Shown here: positions 45,812-57,000 of the stretch, piece by piece
Position numbering within the stretch: the stretch's first letter is position 1
Layout: each line of letters starts with the position of its first letter
From: Roseateles violae
Lineage (GTDB): Bacteria > Pseudomonadota > Gammaproteobacteria > Burkholderiales > Burkholderiaceae_C
Reading direction: 5' to 3'
Assembly (NCBI RefSeq): GCF_030410485.1
Contig: NZ_JAUHHC010000002.1
Location: forward strand, 186,001 to 250,000
DNA: 64,000 bases
Notes under the pieces: generated by a model
What the model was told of the DNA's origin: nothing
Database searches by the model: none
The model's input: only the letters and a program-made list of their open reading frames with translations
Position numbers and translations under genes: made by a program

Positions 45812-46206
45812 CGCAGCGAGCGGGTGAAAGGGAAAACCTTGGTCAGGCCGAGGATGTCGGTCACCAGCAGCACGATGAAGACGGTGAACAGCAGGCCCAG
45901 CACCTCTCCGCCGGCGGGCGCCTGCTCGACGCGGCCGACCAGCTCGGCGATCTCGGCATCGCTCAGCGCATCGACGCGGGCCTGGGCGGCCTCACCATCG
46001 ACGCCTTGCTGCAGCAGCGCCGCGCGCACGTCCTCGCGTGCCAGAAAGGCCTTGACGGTCGCGCGGCCCGCATCGGCATCGGCCGCGGCGGCGGAGGCAA
46101 GCGCAGCCTCGGTCGGCACGATCGCCGCGTGGCTGGCCTGCAGCGGCAGCAGCGAGCAGGAAACGATCAGGGTGGTGGCGATCAGGCGCTGGACGGTGGT
46201 CTGCAT
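45808..46206 (-). CDS. PA2779-family membrane protein
   Basis: Small protein of 132 residues of the PA2779 family, with an N-terminal signal segment (IATTLIVSCSLLPLQASHA) and a C-terminal transmembrane helix (LGLLFTVFIVLLVTDILGLTKVFPF). The middle has ALLQQGVDGEAAQARVDALSDAEIAELVGRV. The partnership with the PA2778-type peptidase through a GTGA overlap is conserved across proteobacteria. Function unknown. A terminator-like hairpin with eight T residues lies 15 bases ahead of the ATG. Confidence 0.87.
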   Translation of the reverse strand: MQTTVQRLIATTLIVSCSLLPLQASHAAIVPTEAALASAAAADADAGRATVKAFLAREDVRAALLQQGVDGEAAQARVDALSDAEIAELVGRVEQAPAGGEVLGLLFTVFIVLLVTDILGLTKVFPFTRSLR

Positions 46207-46220
46207 GGAAATGGGCGTCG

Positions 46221-46252
46221 AAAAAAAACCGCGCAGTGTAGGGGCCGCGCGG
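46221..46252 (-). terminator. Terminator-like hairpin in the PA2779 leader
   Basis: CCGCGC (46229-46234) pairs with GCGCGG (46247-46252) around 12 bases and is followed on the minus strand by eight T residues (46221-46228). Being only 15 bases upstream of the start codon it would lie in the 5' leader, so it may attenuate the operon rather than end an upstream gene. Confidence 0.5.
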
Positions 46253-46336
46253 GGCCCATTTGGGCGCTTCTTACAACTGGCGACAAGCCTGCGGCGCTGC
46301 TGACAATCGGGCGCCAGCGCCTGCCACAATGCGGCC

Positions 46337-46816
46337 ATGAATCCGCGAGTCAGCATCCAGACCGACGACTTCGACCTCGGCGCCGAAAGCCTCGCGCTGC
46401 GCCGCGACGATGGCGGCATCGGCGCCGTGGTCGGCTTCGTCGGCACCGTGCGCGAGATCAGCCAGGGCCAGGCGCTGTCCGGCATGGAGCTCGAGCATTA
46501 CCCGGGCATGACCGAGGCGGCGATCGAAGCGATGATCGATGCGGCCTTCGAGCGCTTCGACATCCGCGCCGCGCGGGTCATCCACCGCGTCGGCTACTTG
46601 CAGGCGCGCGATCAGATCGTGCTGGTGCTGGTCGCTTCCGCGCATCGCGGCCAGGCCTTCCAGGCCTGCGAGTTCCTGATGGACTACCTGAAGACGCAGG
46701 CGCCGTTCTGGAAGAAGGAACAGCTGAGCGACGGCGCCGCCCAATGGGTGGACGCGCGCAGCGCCGACGATGCGGCGCTGGCACGCTGGGGCATCGACGG
46801 CAGCAACGCCTCATGA
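46337..46816 (+). CDS. moaE: Molybdopterin synthase catalytic subunit
   Basis: Large subunit of 159 residues of molybdopterin synthase, which adds two dithiolene sulfurs from MoaD to precursor Z. VVGFVGTVREISQGQ, LELEHYPGM-type (MELEHYPGMTEAAIEAM), IHRVGYLQARDQIVLVLVASAHRGQAF and the Lys-bearing FWKKEQ match MoaE. The stop overlaps the crcB start by ATGA. It restarts the forward strand after three genes on the other strand. Confidence 0.95.
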   Translation: MNPRVSIQTDDFDLGAESLALRRDDGGIGAVVGFVGTVREISQGQALSGMELEHYPGMTEAAIEAMIDAAFERFDIRAARVIHRVGYLQARDQIVLVLVASAHRGQAFQACEFLMDYLKTQAPFWKKEQLSDGAAQWVDARSADDAALARWGIDGSNAS

Positions 46817-47202
46817 GTGGCTGGCTCGTGCAAGCCGCGGCGGTCTCGGCCGGCGCCAGCGTCGGCGCGCTGGCGCGCTGGGGCGCCGGCCTGCTGTTCA
46901 ACGCCCGCTGGGCCGGTTTTCCGCTGGGCACCCTGCTGGTCAATCTGGTCGGCGGCCTGCTGATCGGCATGGCGCTGGAATGGTTCGGCCGCCAGCCCAA
47001 CGAACTGCTGAAGCTGCTGCTGGTGACCGGCTTCCTGGGCGGGCTGACAACCTTCTCGGCCTTCTCGGGCGAGTCGCTGAGCCTGCTGCAGCGCGGCGCG
47101 CTGGGCTGGGCGCTGACCCATACGCTGGCCCATGTGCTGGGGGCGCTGCTGAGCGCTTACCTCGGGCTGAGGCTGATGCAGGGGCTGCTGGCCGCCACTT
47201 GA
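46813..47202 (+). CDS. crcB: Fluoride exporter CrcB/Fluc
   Basis: Dual-topology fluoride channel subunit of 129 residues with four hydrophobic helices. The hallmark GFLGGLTTFSAFSGESL is the central ion-pore motif, preceded by GTLLVNLVGGLLIG with the conserved Asn. Translation is coupled to moaE by ATGA. The window shows no fluoride-riboswitch-like leader, since the gene overlaps its neighbour. A heat-shock-like promoter for clpB begins within its last codons. Confidence 0.93.
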   Translation: MSGWLVQAAAVSAGASVGALARWGAGLLFNARWAGFPLGTLLVNLVGGLLIGMALEWFGRQPNELLKLLLVTGFLGGLTTFSAFSGESLSLLQRGALGWALTHTLAHVLGALLSAYLGLRLMQGLLAAT

Positions 47203-47225
47203 ATTTGCGGGCGCAGCTCCTATCT
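47198..47225 (+). promoter_or_regulatory. Sigma-32-like heat-shock promoter of clpB
   Basis: CTTGAAT at 47198-47204 matches the RpoH -35 element CTTGAAA at six of seven positions, and TCCTATCT at 47218-47225 matches the -10 element CCCCATNT at five or six positions, with a 13-base spacer. It overlaps the crcB stop codon and would start RNA about 20 bases before the clpB ATG. Confidence 0.65.
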
Positions 47226-47250
47226 GGATTGGCAACGGAGGTTCCCATCC

Positions 47251-49842
<2,592 letters not shown>

Positions 49843-49875
49843 GCATGACGGGAACAGCGCTTGCCGCTGCCGGGC

Positions 49876-50823
49876 ATGGCAGCGGCGGGCGTGGTTCGCA
49901 TCGGCATCTCGGGCTGGCGCTACGCGCCCTGGCGCGGCGTGTTCTACCCGCCCAGATGGCCGCAGCGGCTGGAGCTGGACTTCGCCTCGCGCATGCTGCC
50001 GACGATAGAGATCAACGGCTCCTTCTACAGCCTGCAGGCGCCGGCCTTCTACCGCCACTGGGCGGCGCAGACGCCGGACGATTTCGTCTTCGCGCTGAAG
50101 GGGCCGCGGCTGATCACCCACCGCATCCGGCTGCGTGAGGTGCGGCGGCCGCTGGCCAACTTCCTGGCCTCCGGGCCCCTGGCCCTGGGCGACAAGCTGG
50201 GGCCCATGCTGTGGCAGTTCCCGCCCGCGATGCGTTTCGATGCCGAGCGCTTCGAGGCCTTTTTCGCGCTGCTGCCGCACGAGCCGGCCGAGGCGCTGAC
50301 GCTGGCCCGCGAGCACAGCCTGGACCGCACGCGGGTCTGGCTGGAGGCGCGCGGCCTGCGGCGGCTGCGCCACGCGGTCGAGATCCGCCATCCGAGCTTT
50401 GCGACGCCCGAGTTCATCGCACTGCTGCGCCGGCACCGGATCGCGCTGGTGACGGCCGACACGGCGGGCCGCTGGCCGCTGCTGGAGGACCTGACGGCGG
50501 ACTTCGTCTATCTGCGCCTGCATGGCGACCAGGAGCTCTATGCCAGCGGCTACGGCGACGCGGCGCTCGAGCATTGGGCCGCGCGCATAGCGAGCTGGCG
50601 GCACGGCGGGCAGCCCGCCGATGCGAGGCTGGCCGCGCCGGACAGGCCGCCGCGCAAGCGCGCGAGCCGCGATGTGTTCTGCTATTTCGACAACGACGTG
50701 AAGGTCCACGCGCCCTATGACGCCGCGCATCTGGCCGCGCGCCTGGGATTGCCGACCGGGCTCGACGAGACGGACCGCTTCGTGCCGCCCGCGGAGCTGC
50801 GGCCCTCGCGCCGGCGGCCCTGA
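49876..50823 (+). CDS. DUF72 domain protein
   Basis: Protein of 315 residues of the DUF72 (YecE-like) family, with a TIM-barrel-like fold and no assigned activity. RIGISGWRYAPWRGVFYPP is the N-terminal signature, followed by PTIEINGSFYSLQAP and FVFALKGPRLITHRIRL; later HAVEIRHPSF, VYLRLHGDQELYASGYG and VFCYFDNDVKVHAPYDA are typical. The start is taken at ATG 49876; a TTG five codons earlier is possible. It lies 33 bases after clpB and could be read from the same RNA. Confidence 0.9.
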   Translation: MAAAGVVRIGISGWRYAPWRGVFYPPRWPQRLELDFASRMLPTIEINGSFYSLQAPAFYRHWAAQTPDDFVFALKGPRLITHRIRLREVRRPLANFLASGPLALGDKLGPMLWQFPPAMRFDAERFEAFFALLPHEPAEALTLAREHSLDRTRVWLEARGLRRLRHAVEIRHPSFATPEFIALLRRHRIALVTADTAGRWPLLEDLTADFVYLRLHGDQELYASGYGDAALEHWAARIASWRHGGQPADARLAAPDRPPRKRASRDVFCYFDNDVKVHAPYDAAHLAARLGLPTGLDETDRFVPPAELRPSRRRP

Positions 50824-50847
50824 TCGACGGCCCGCGGGGGCGGGGGC

Positions 50848-52188
50848 TCAGCGCTCGCGTCCGGCGCGGCGCATCACCTGCGTGACCGGCTCGAGCAGGT
50901 ACTGCAGCGGCGTGCGCGCCTCCCCCTTGATATAGACCTCGGCGGGCATGCCGGCCTGCAGCTTCATCTCGCCGTGCTGGGCCAGCGCGGCCGCGTCGGC
51001 CTCGATCAGCGCCACGTAATAGGCCTGGTTGCTGACGCGGTCCACGGCCCGGTCGGAAGCGATGTAGATGAGCTTGCCTTCGATCAGCTGCGTCGTCCGG
51101 TACTTGAAGGCGGTGAAGCGGATGTCGGTGGCCTGGCCCTGCTGGATGCGGCTGATGTCCTCGGTGCGGATGCGCGCCTCGACCACCAGGCGCGGGTTGC
51201 TGGGCACGATGTCGGCGATCGGCTCGCGCGGCGAGACGACGCTGCCGGGACTGGCGAACTTCAGATTGATCACCTCGCCGGCGACCGGGGCGACGATGAC
51301 CTGGCGCGTCGACGCGTCCGTGCTCTTGCGCTGCTCCTGCTGGATCTCGGCCAGGCGCGCGTTGCCGATCTTCAGCTGATCGCTGGCCTGCTGACGGTAG
51401 TCGCTCTCCAGCGCCTTGATGCGCAGATCGGCGTCGACCAGGCGCTGCTCGGCGCGGGCCAGCTCCGACCTGCGCTCCTCGAGCTTGACGCCGTAGTCGG
51501 CGATGCCGGCCTCGAGCTGGGTGATGCGGGTGGCCGAGATGAAGCCGTCCTTGACCAGCTGGCGGTTGCTCTCGAGCTCGCTCGTCTGGTGCTGCAGGGC
51601 CTTGCCGGCCTGTGCGATCTGCGCCTTCAGCGCCACGACTTCCTGCGCCACCTTGGCCTGCTGCGCGCGCAGCAGCTGCGATTGCCCGGTCAGCGCCTCG
51701 CGGCGCGCGTTGAAGAGAGCCCGCTCCTTGCCCAGCTGCTCGGCCAGGCGCGCATCGTCCCGGGCGGCGGCCAGCAGCTCGGCCGGGAACTGCAAGCTGC
51801 TCGCCAGCAGCTGTTCCGCTTCCAGCCGCGCCAGGCCGGCGCGTTCGACCGCGACGCGGTAGTTCAGCCGATTCAGATCGGCATCGACCGAGACATCACC
51901 GAGCACCAGCAGCGTCTCGCCCTGGGCGACATGCTGACCGTCGCGCACCCTGACCTCGCGCACGGTACCGCCTTCCGCATGCTGGACGACGCGGCGGTCC
52001 AGATCGACCTTGACGAAGCCGCCGGCCACGACGGCCGAGGACAGCGGCGCGAAGGCCGACCAGGCCAGCAGCGGCAGCAGGCCCAGGGCCAGCACGAACG
52101 CTGCCCGGCGCGCCAGCCGCTGTGCCTCTTCCAGATGCAGGGCCAGCGGCGGCGGCGCCGCGCCCACGGAATTCCTTGCCAGCTTCAT
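50848..52188 (-). CDS. Type I secretion membrane fusion protein (HlyD/PrtE family)
   Basis: Periplasmic adaptor of 446 residues linking the ABC exporter to an outer-membrane channel. It has one N-terminal membrane helix (FVLALGLLPLLAWSAFAPL), a lipoyl/barrel-sandwich segment (GGTVREVRVRDGQHVAQGETLLVL), a long coiled coil (about 90-290) and a C-terminal beta-barrel domain (VIVAPVAGEVINLKF, then GMPAEVYIKGEARTPLQYLLEPV). The ATG overlaps the stop of the ABC gene. Matches the PrtE/HasE branch used for RTX proteins and adhesins. Confidence 0.93.
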   Translation of the reverse strand: MKLARNSVGAAPPPLALHLEEAQRLARRAAFVLALGLLPLLAWSAFAPLSSAVVAGGFVKVDLDRRVVQHAEGGTVREVRVRDGQHVAQGETLLVLGDVSVDADLNRLNYRVAVERAGLARLEAEQLLASSLQFPAELLAAARDDARLAEQLGKERALFNARREALTGQSQLLRAQQAKVAQEVVALKAQIAQAGKALQHQTSELESNRQLVKDGFISATRITQLEAGIADYGVKLEERRSELARAEQRLVDADLRIKALESDYRQQASDQLKIGNARLAEIQQEQRKSTDASTRQVIVAPVAGEVINLKFASPGSVVSPREPIADIVPSNPRLVVEARIRTEDISRIQQGQATDIRFTAFKYRTTQLIEGKLIYIASDRAVDRVSNQAYYVALIEADAAALAQHGEMKLQAGMPAEVYIKGEARTPLQYLLEPVTQVMRRAGRER

Positions 52189-53918
52189 TGCAGCACCTCG
52201 GCGCGTTTGGCGGGCGTCTCACGCGACTTCGTCGATCCGTTCACCGGCTCCTGGCCCTGCGGCTTGGCGGCCTTGCCCTGCATGGCCTTCATGACCTCGG
52301 CGCTGGGGCCGTAGTGCAGGGCCTTGCCGGCCTCCAGCACCAGGATCTGGTCCACATGCTGGACCAGGGTGCTGCGGTGGGTGACGACGACGACGCTGAC
52401 CTGGCCGCGCAGGCCCTTCAGCGCTTCGGCCAGTGCCAGCTCGCCGGCCCCGTCCAGATTGGCGTTCGGCTCGTCGAGCAGCACCAGCCGCGGATCGCCG
52501 TAGAGCGCGCGAGCCAGCGCGATGCGCTGGCGCTGGCCGGGCGAGACGATGGCGCTTTGCGGATCGATGACGGTGTCATAGCCGGCCGGCAGCGACAGGA
52601 TCAGCTCATGCACATGGGCGCGCTGGGCGGCACGCACGACCTGCTCGGCATCGACGGCGCCGAGCCGGGCGATGTTCTCGGCCACCGTGCCGGGAAACAG
52701 CTCCACGTCCTGCGGCACATAGCCGAGCCAGGGCCCCAGCTCTTCGCGCGGCCATTGCGACAGATCGGCCCGATCGAGTCGCACGCTGCCGGCGCTGGGC
52801 GCCCAGATCCCGGTCAGCAGACGCAGCAGCGTCGACTTGCCGGCACCGCTGGGCCCGATGATGGCCAGCGATTCGCCGGCCGCCAGCTGCAGCGACACAC
52901 CGGCCAGCAGCAGGCGCTCGGCCTGCGGCGCGCGGTAGACGACGTTGCTCACCTGCAGGCTGCCGCTCGGCGCGGGCAGGGCCATGCGCGGGAGCTCGGC
53001 CTCGGCCGCCTCGAACAGCGTCTGCAGACGCCGGTAGGCCGCGCGGCCCTCGGCCAGGATGCGCCAGCTGCCGACGATCTGCTCGACCGGCGCCAGTGCG
53101 CGGCCGAGCAGGGTGGTGGTGGCGATCATCAGGCCGGCGCTCGCCTCGCCGCTGATGACCAGATAGGCGCCCAGCGCCAGCATCAGCACCTGCACGGCCT
53201 GGCGCACCGTGCGCGTCAGCGCGGCCATCGCCACCGTCTTGCTGGCGACCGGCCGCTGCAGGGCCGCGACCTCGGCGTTCCTCTCGCCCCAGCGGGCCAG
53301 CAGAGCGTCGGTCATGCCCAGGGTCTGGGCGATCTCGGCGTTCTGCAGCGAGGTCTCGAGGTAACGCGTCGCGCCGGCGGCGATCTTCTGCAGCGCCTCG
53401 ATCTCGCGCCGGGTGACGAAGTCGTTCAGCAGGGCCAGGCCCAGCATCAGCAGGGCCGCGGCGGCGGCCGCCCAACCCAGGGCGGGATGGGCGAGCCAGA
53501 TGGCAGCGACATAGACCAGCACCCAGGGCGCATCGAACAGGGCCAGCAGGCCCTGTGCCGAGAACAGCGCGCGCAGCGCGCCGACATCGCGCAGACCCTC
53601 GGGGCTGCTGCGGCCGCTACGCCGCGCGCCCTGCGCGACGAGGATCTTGGCGACCGCCGGCGACAGCGCCTCGGCCACGATATTGCCGGCCACGCCCTGC
53701 AGGCGCGCACGCAGGTAGTCGAAGGCGAGCAGCAGTGCCAGCGCGATGCCGGTGCCCAGCATCAGCACCAGCAGGGTCTCGCCGCTCTGGCTGGCCAGCA
53801 CGCGGTCGAAGACCTGCAGCATGAACAGCGCCGGGATCAGCAGCAGCAGGTTGACGAAGAAGGACAGACCGGCCACATGGAGCAGCGGCCGTCGCAGCAG
53901 GGGCAGCAAGGTTTTCAT
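52185..53918 (-). CDS. Type I secretion ABC exporter (PrtD family)
   Basis: Membrane-bound exporter of 577 residues, with about six N-terminal helices and a C-terminal ATPase. Walker A reads IIGPSGAGKSTLLRLLTG, the signature IVSPGQRQRIALARALY (the SPGQ form is usual for PrtD), and Walker B LVLLDEPNANLD. No N-terminal C39 peptidase domain is present, so the substrate is not cleaved at a double glycine by this protein. The ATG at 53918 has AGAGGT before it; a GTG two codons upstream is possible. It lies 123 bases downstream of the adhesin gene and should export it. Confidence 0.93.
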   Translation of the reverse strand: MKTLLPLLRRPLLHVAGLSFFVNLLLLIPALFMLQVFDRVLASQSGETLLVLMLGTGIALALLLAFDYLRARLQGVAGNIVAEALSPAVAKILVAQGARRSGRSSPEGLRDVGALRALFSAQGLLALFDAPWVLVYVAAIWLAHPALGWAAAAAALLMLGLALLNDFVTRREIEALQKIAAGATRYLETSLQNAEIAQTLGMTDALLARWGERNAEVAALQRPVASKTVAMAALTRTVRQAVQVLMLALGAYLVISGEASAGLMIATTTLLGRALAPVEQIVGSWRILAEGRAAYRRLQTLFEAAEAELPRMALPAPSGSLQVSNVVYRAPQAERLLLAGVSLQLAAGESLAIIGPSGAGKSTLLRLLTGIWAPSAGSVRLDRADLSQWPREELGPWLGYVPQDVELFPGTVAENIARLGAVDAEQVVRAAQRAHVHELILSLPAGYDTVIDPQSAIVSPGQRQRIALARALYGDPRLVLLDEPNANLDGAGELALAEALKGLRGQVSVVVVTHRSTLVQHVDQILVLEAGKALHYGPSAEVMKAMQGKAAKPQGQEPVNGSTKSRETPAKRAEVLQ

Positions 53919-53999
53919 CGGCACCTCTTGGGTGAGGCCGAGCCTAGCGCCCGCTGGGCGGGCGCCGATGGTCGTAGTTCACGAACGGTTGCCATGGCG

Positions 54000-54032
54000 C
54001 CGGGCCGCCCCCGCGACTCGGGGGCGGCCCGG
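54000..54032 (-). terminator. Strong hairpin between adhesin and exporter genes
   Basis: CCGGGCCGCCCCC (54000-54012) pairs with GGGGGCGGCCCGG (54020-54032) through 13 bp and a seven-base loop, 10 bases after the adhesin stop. No T-tract follows on the minus strand, so it may be a partial terminator or a 3' stabiliser that lowers exporter levels relative to adhesin. Confidence 0.65.
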
Positions 54033-54041
54033 TCGCGCACT

Positions 54042-57000
54042 TCAGGGCCCGGGCGCCGCGCCGACCAGGAAGTCACCTGCACTCAGGGCTGGATGATTGC
54101 TGCCGTTGCTGGTGACGGTGGCGAATTGGGTCGCCGCGCCACCGCCGTTGCCATCGGCGTCGTAATAGAGATTGCCGGTGACGGTGTCGTAGATGATGCG
54201 GACATTGGCGTTGGCGGCCGTCGTCAGGTTGGCACCGGAGGCGAAGGCGTTGGCGGCGAGCGAGCCATTGGCAAGCGCGGTGAACAACCCCGCATAGTCG
54301 TTGACCAGGTGGATCTTGTCACCGTCGCCGACACTGAAGTCCCCTATCGAATCGAAGGTTCCCGCGAGCGAGCCGTCACCGAAGACGAAGGTGTCGGCGC
54401 CGTTGCCACCCATCAGGGTGTCCGCCCCCGCGCCACCATAGAGGGTGTCGTTGCCGTTGTTGCCATTGAGCGCATCATTGCCCAGCCCGCCAAAGATCAA
54501 GTCGTTGTCGCCCTGCCCGTTGAGGGTGTCGATTCCTCCGTCGCCGAAGGCCACGTCGTTGCCGTTGTTCATGCTGAAGCTGTCATTACCGACGCCGCCG
54601 TCGATGTAGTTGTCCGCGCCGGTCGTGGCCGTGCTGCTTACATCGGTCAGGTAGATCTTGACGCTCTGGGTGGTGGTGGTCGAGCCGTCGCTGGCGCCGA
54701 CGGTGAGCGAGTAATACTTGCCGTTGCCATCGGTCGACAGGCCCGAGGCGGCCTCGTAGTCGAGCAGCGAGACATCGCGCACACTGATGGCGCCGCTGCC
54801 GGCATTGATCTTGAAGGCGCCGCCGGAACTGTCCGACACGATGGAATAGCTCAGCGTGCTGCCCTCGATATCGCTGGCCGAGACGGTGCCGACGGCCGTC
54901 GAGTCGAAGCCATTGGCCGCGGCATTGATCAGATGCTCGCGGATCGTGCCGACGGTCGTGCCGGAGGTGAAGACCGGGGCATCGTTGACGGCGGCCAGCG
55001 TGAAGCTCTGGCTGGCGGCGACGCTGCCCCCGTTGCCGTCGATGACGTTGTAGCTCAGCGAGACCGGGCCGTTGTAGTTGGCGGTCGGCGTGATGGTGAA
55101 CGTGCCGTTGCCGTTGTTGACGACGGTGCCGTGGTTGCTGCTGAGACCGGAGACGGACAGCGTGTCGCCATCGACATCGCTGAAGCCTTGCAGCAGCGTC
55201 GCTGCGCTGACGATGTAGGACTGGTCCTCGGTGCCGGCAGCGAGGGCCGCGGAGGCGGCACCGGTCGGCGCATCGTTGACGGCGGCCAGCGTGAAGCTCT
55301 GGCTGGCGGCGATGCTGCCGCCGTTGCCGTCGATGACGCTGTAGCTCAGCGAGACCGGGCCGTTGTAGTTGGCCGACGGCGTGATCGTGAACGTGCCGTT
55401 GCCGTTGTTGACGACCGTGCCGTGGTTGCTGCTGAGACCGGAGACGGACAGCGTGTCGCCATCGACATCGCTGAAGCCTTGCAGCAGCGTCGCTTCGCTG
55501 ACGGTGTAGGCCTGGTCCTCGGTGCCGGCGGACAGCACGGCCGTGGCCGAGCCTGTCGGCGCGTCATTGACGGCTGCCAGCGTGAAGCTCTGGCTGGCGG
55601 CGATGCTGCCACCGTTGCCGTCGATGACGCTGTAGCTCAACGAGACCGGGCCGTTGTAGTTGGCGGTCGGTGTGATCGTGAAGGTGCCGTTGCCGTTGTT
55701 GACGACCGTGCCGTGGTTGCTGCTGAGACCGGAGACGGACAGCGTGTCGCCATCGACATCGCTGAAACCCTGCAGCAGCGTCGCTGCGCTGACGGTGTAG
55801 GCCTGGTCCTCGGTGCCGGCGCCGAGCACAGCGCTGGCGGCGCCGGTGGGGGCGTCGTTGACGTTGGCGATGGTCTGGGCGGCGCTGGTGAAATCGGTGC
55901 TGCCGCCGAACGGATCGGTGGTGGTGGCCACCACGCGCACCGTCATGCCGACCATCGACTGGTCGGAGGCGATGTCCAGTTGCGCGTTGCTCTGGCCGCC
56001 GAGGTTGTTCCAGCTCGAGCCGTCGAAGGACTGCCACTGGTAGGCGATGGAGGTGGCGCCGTCTTCGTCGCTCACCGCCGTCAGGGCGGCCGTCAGGCTG
56101 CCGCCTTCAGCGGCCGTGCCGGTCACGGCCAGCGAGCCGGTGGCCTCGTCCTCGACGTTGGCCACGGCGGCGGTGGCCGCGCTGGTGACGCTCTCGTGGG
56201 TGCCGTAGGCATCGATGTAGCTGGCCTGGACGGTAAAGGTCTTGCCCACATCGGCCTGACCCAGCGTGTAGGTGGCGCCGGTGACGCCGGTGTCCACGCC
56301 GTCGGCGAACCAGCTGTAGGTGATCGCACCCAGGCCGTCTTCGTCGGCCAAGGTGTTGCTGGCGGTGAGCGTCTGGTCTTCGGCGGCGATGCCGCTGATC
56401 GTCACGCCGCCGGTCGGCGCGTCGTTGACATTGGCCACCGCGGCGGTGGCTGCGCTGCTGACGCTCTCGTGGGCGCCGAAGGCATCGGTGTAGCTGGCCT
56501 GGACGGTGAAGGTCTTGCCCACATCGGCTTGGCCCAGCGTGTAGCTTTCGCCGGTGCCGACCTGGTTGCCGTCGGCGAACCAGCTGTAGCTGATCGGACC
56601 CAGGCCGTCTTCGTCGGCCAGGGTGTTGCTGGCGGTCAGCGTCTGGTCTTCGGCGGCCGTGCCGCTGATCGTCACGCCGCCTGTCGGCGCGTCGTTGACA
56701 TTGGCCACCGCGGCGGTGGCTGCGCTGCTGACGCTCTCGTGGGCGCCGAAGGCATCGGTGTAGCTGGCCTGGACGGTGAAGGTCTTGCCCACATCGGTTT
56801 GGCCCAGCGTGTAGCTTTCGCCGGTGCCGACCTGGTTGCCGTCGGCGAACCAGCTGTAGCTGATCGGACCCAGGCCGTCTTCGTCGGCCAGGGTGTTGCT
56901 GGCGCTCAGCGTCTGGTCTTCGGCGGCGATGCCGGAGATGGTCACGGTGCCTGTGGGGGCGTCGTTGACGTTGGCGATGGTCTGGGCGGCGCCGGTGAAA

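Noticed and set aside
46600-47000. Fluoride riboswitch upstream of crcB
   Set aside because: crcB overlaps moaE by ATGA, and I see no crcB-motif aptamer in the preceding bases; the upstream DNA is moaE coding sequence.
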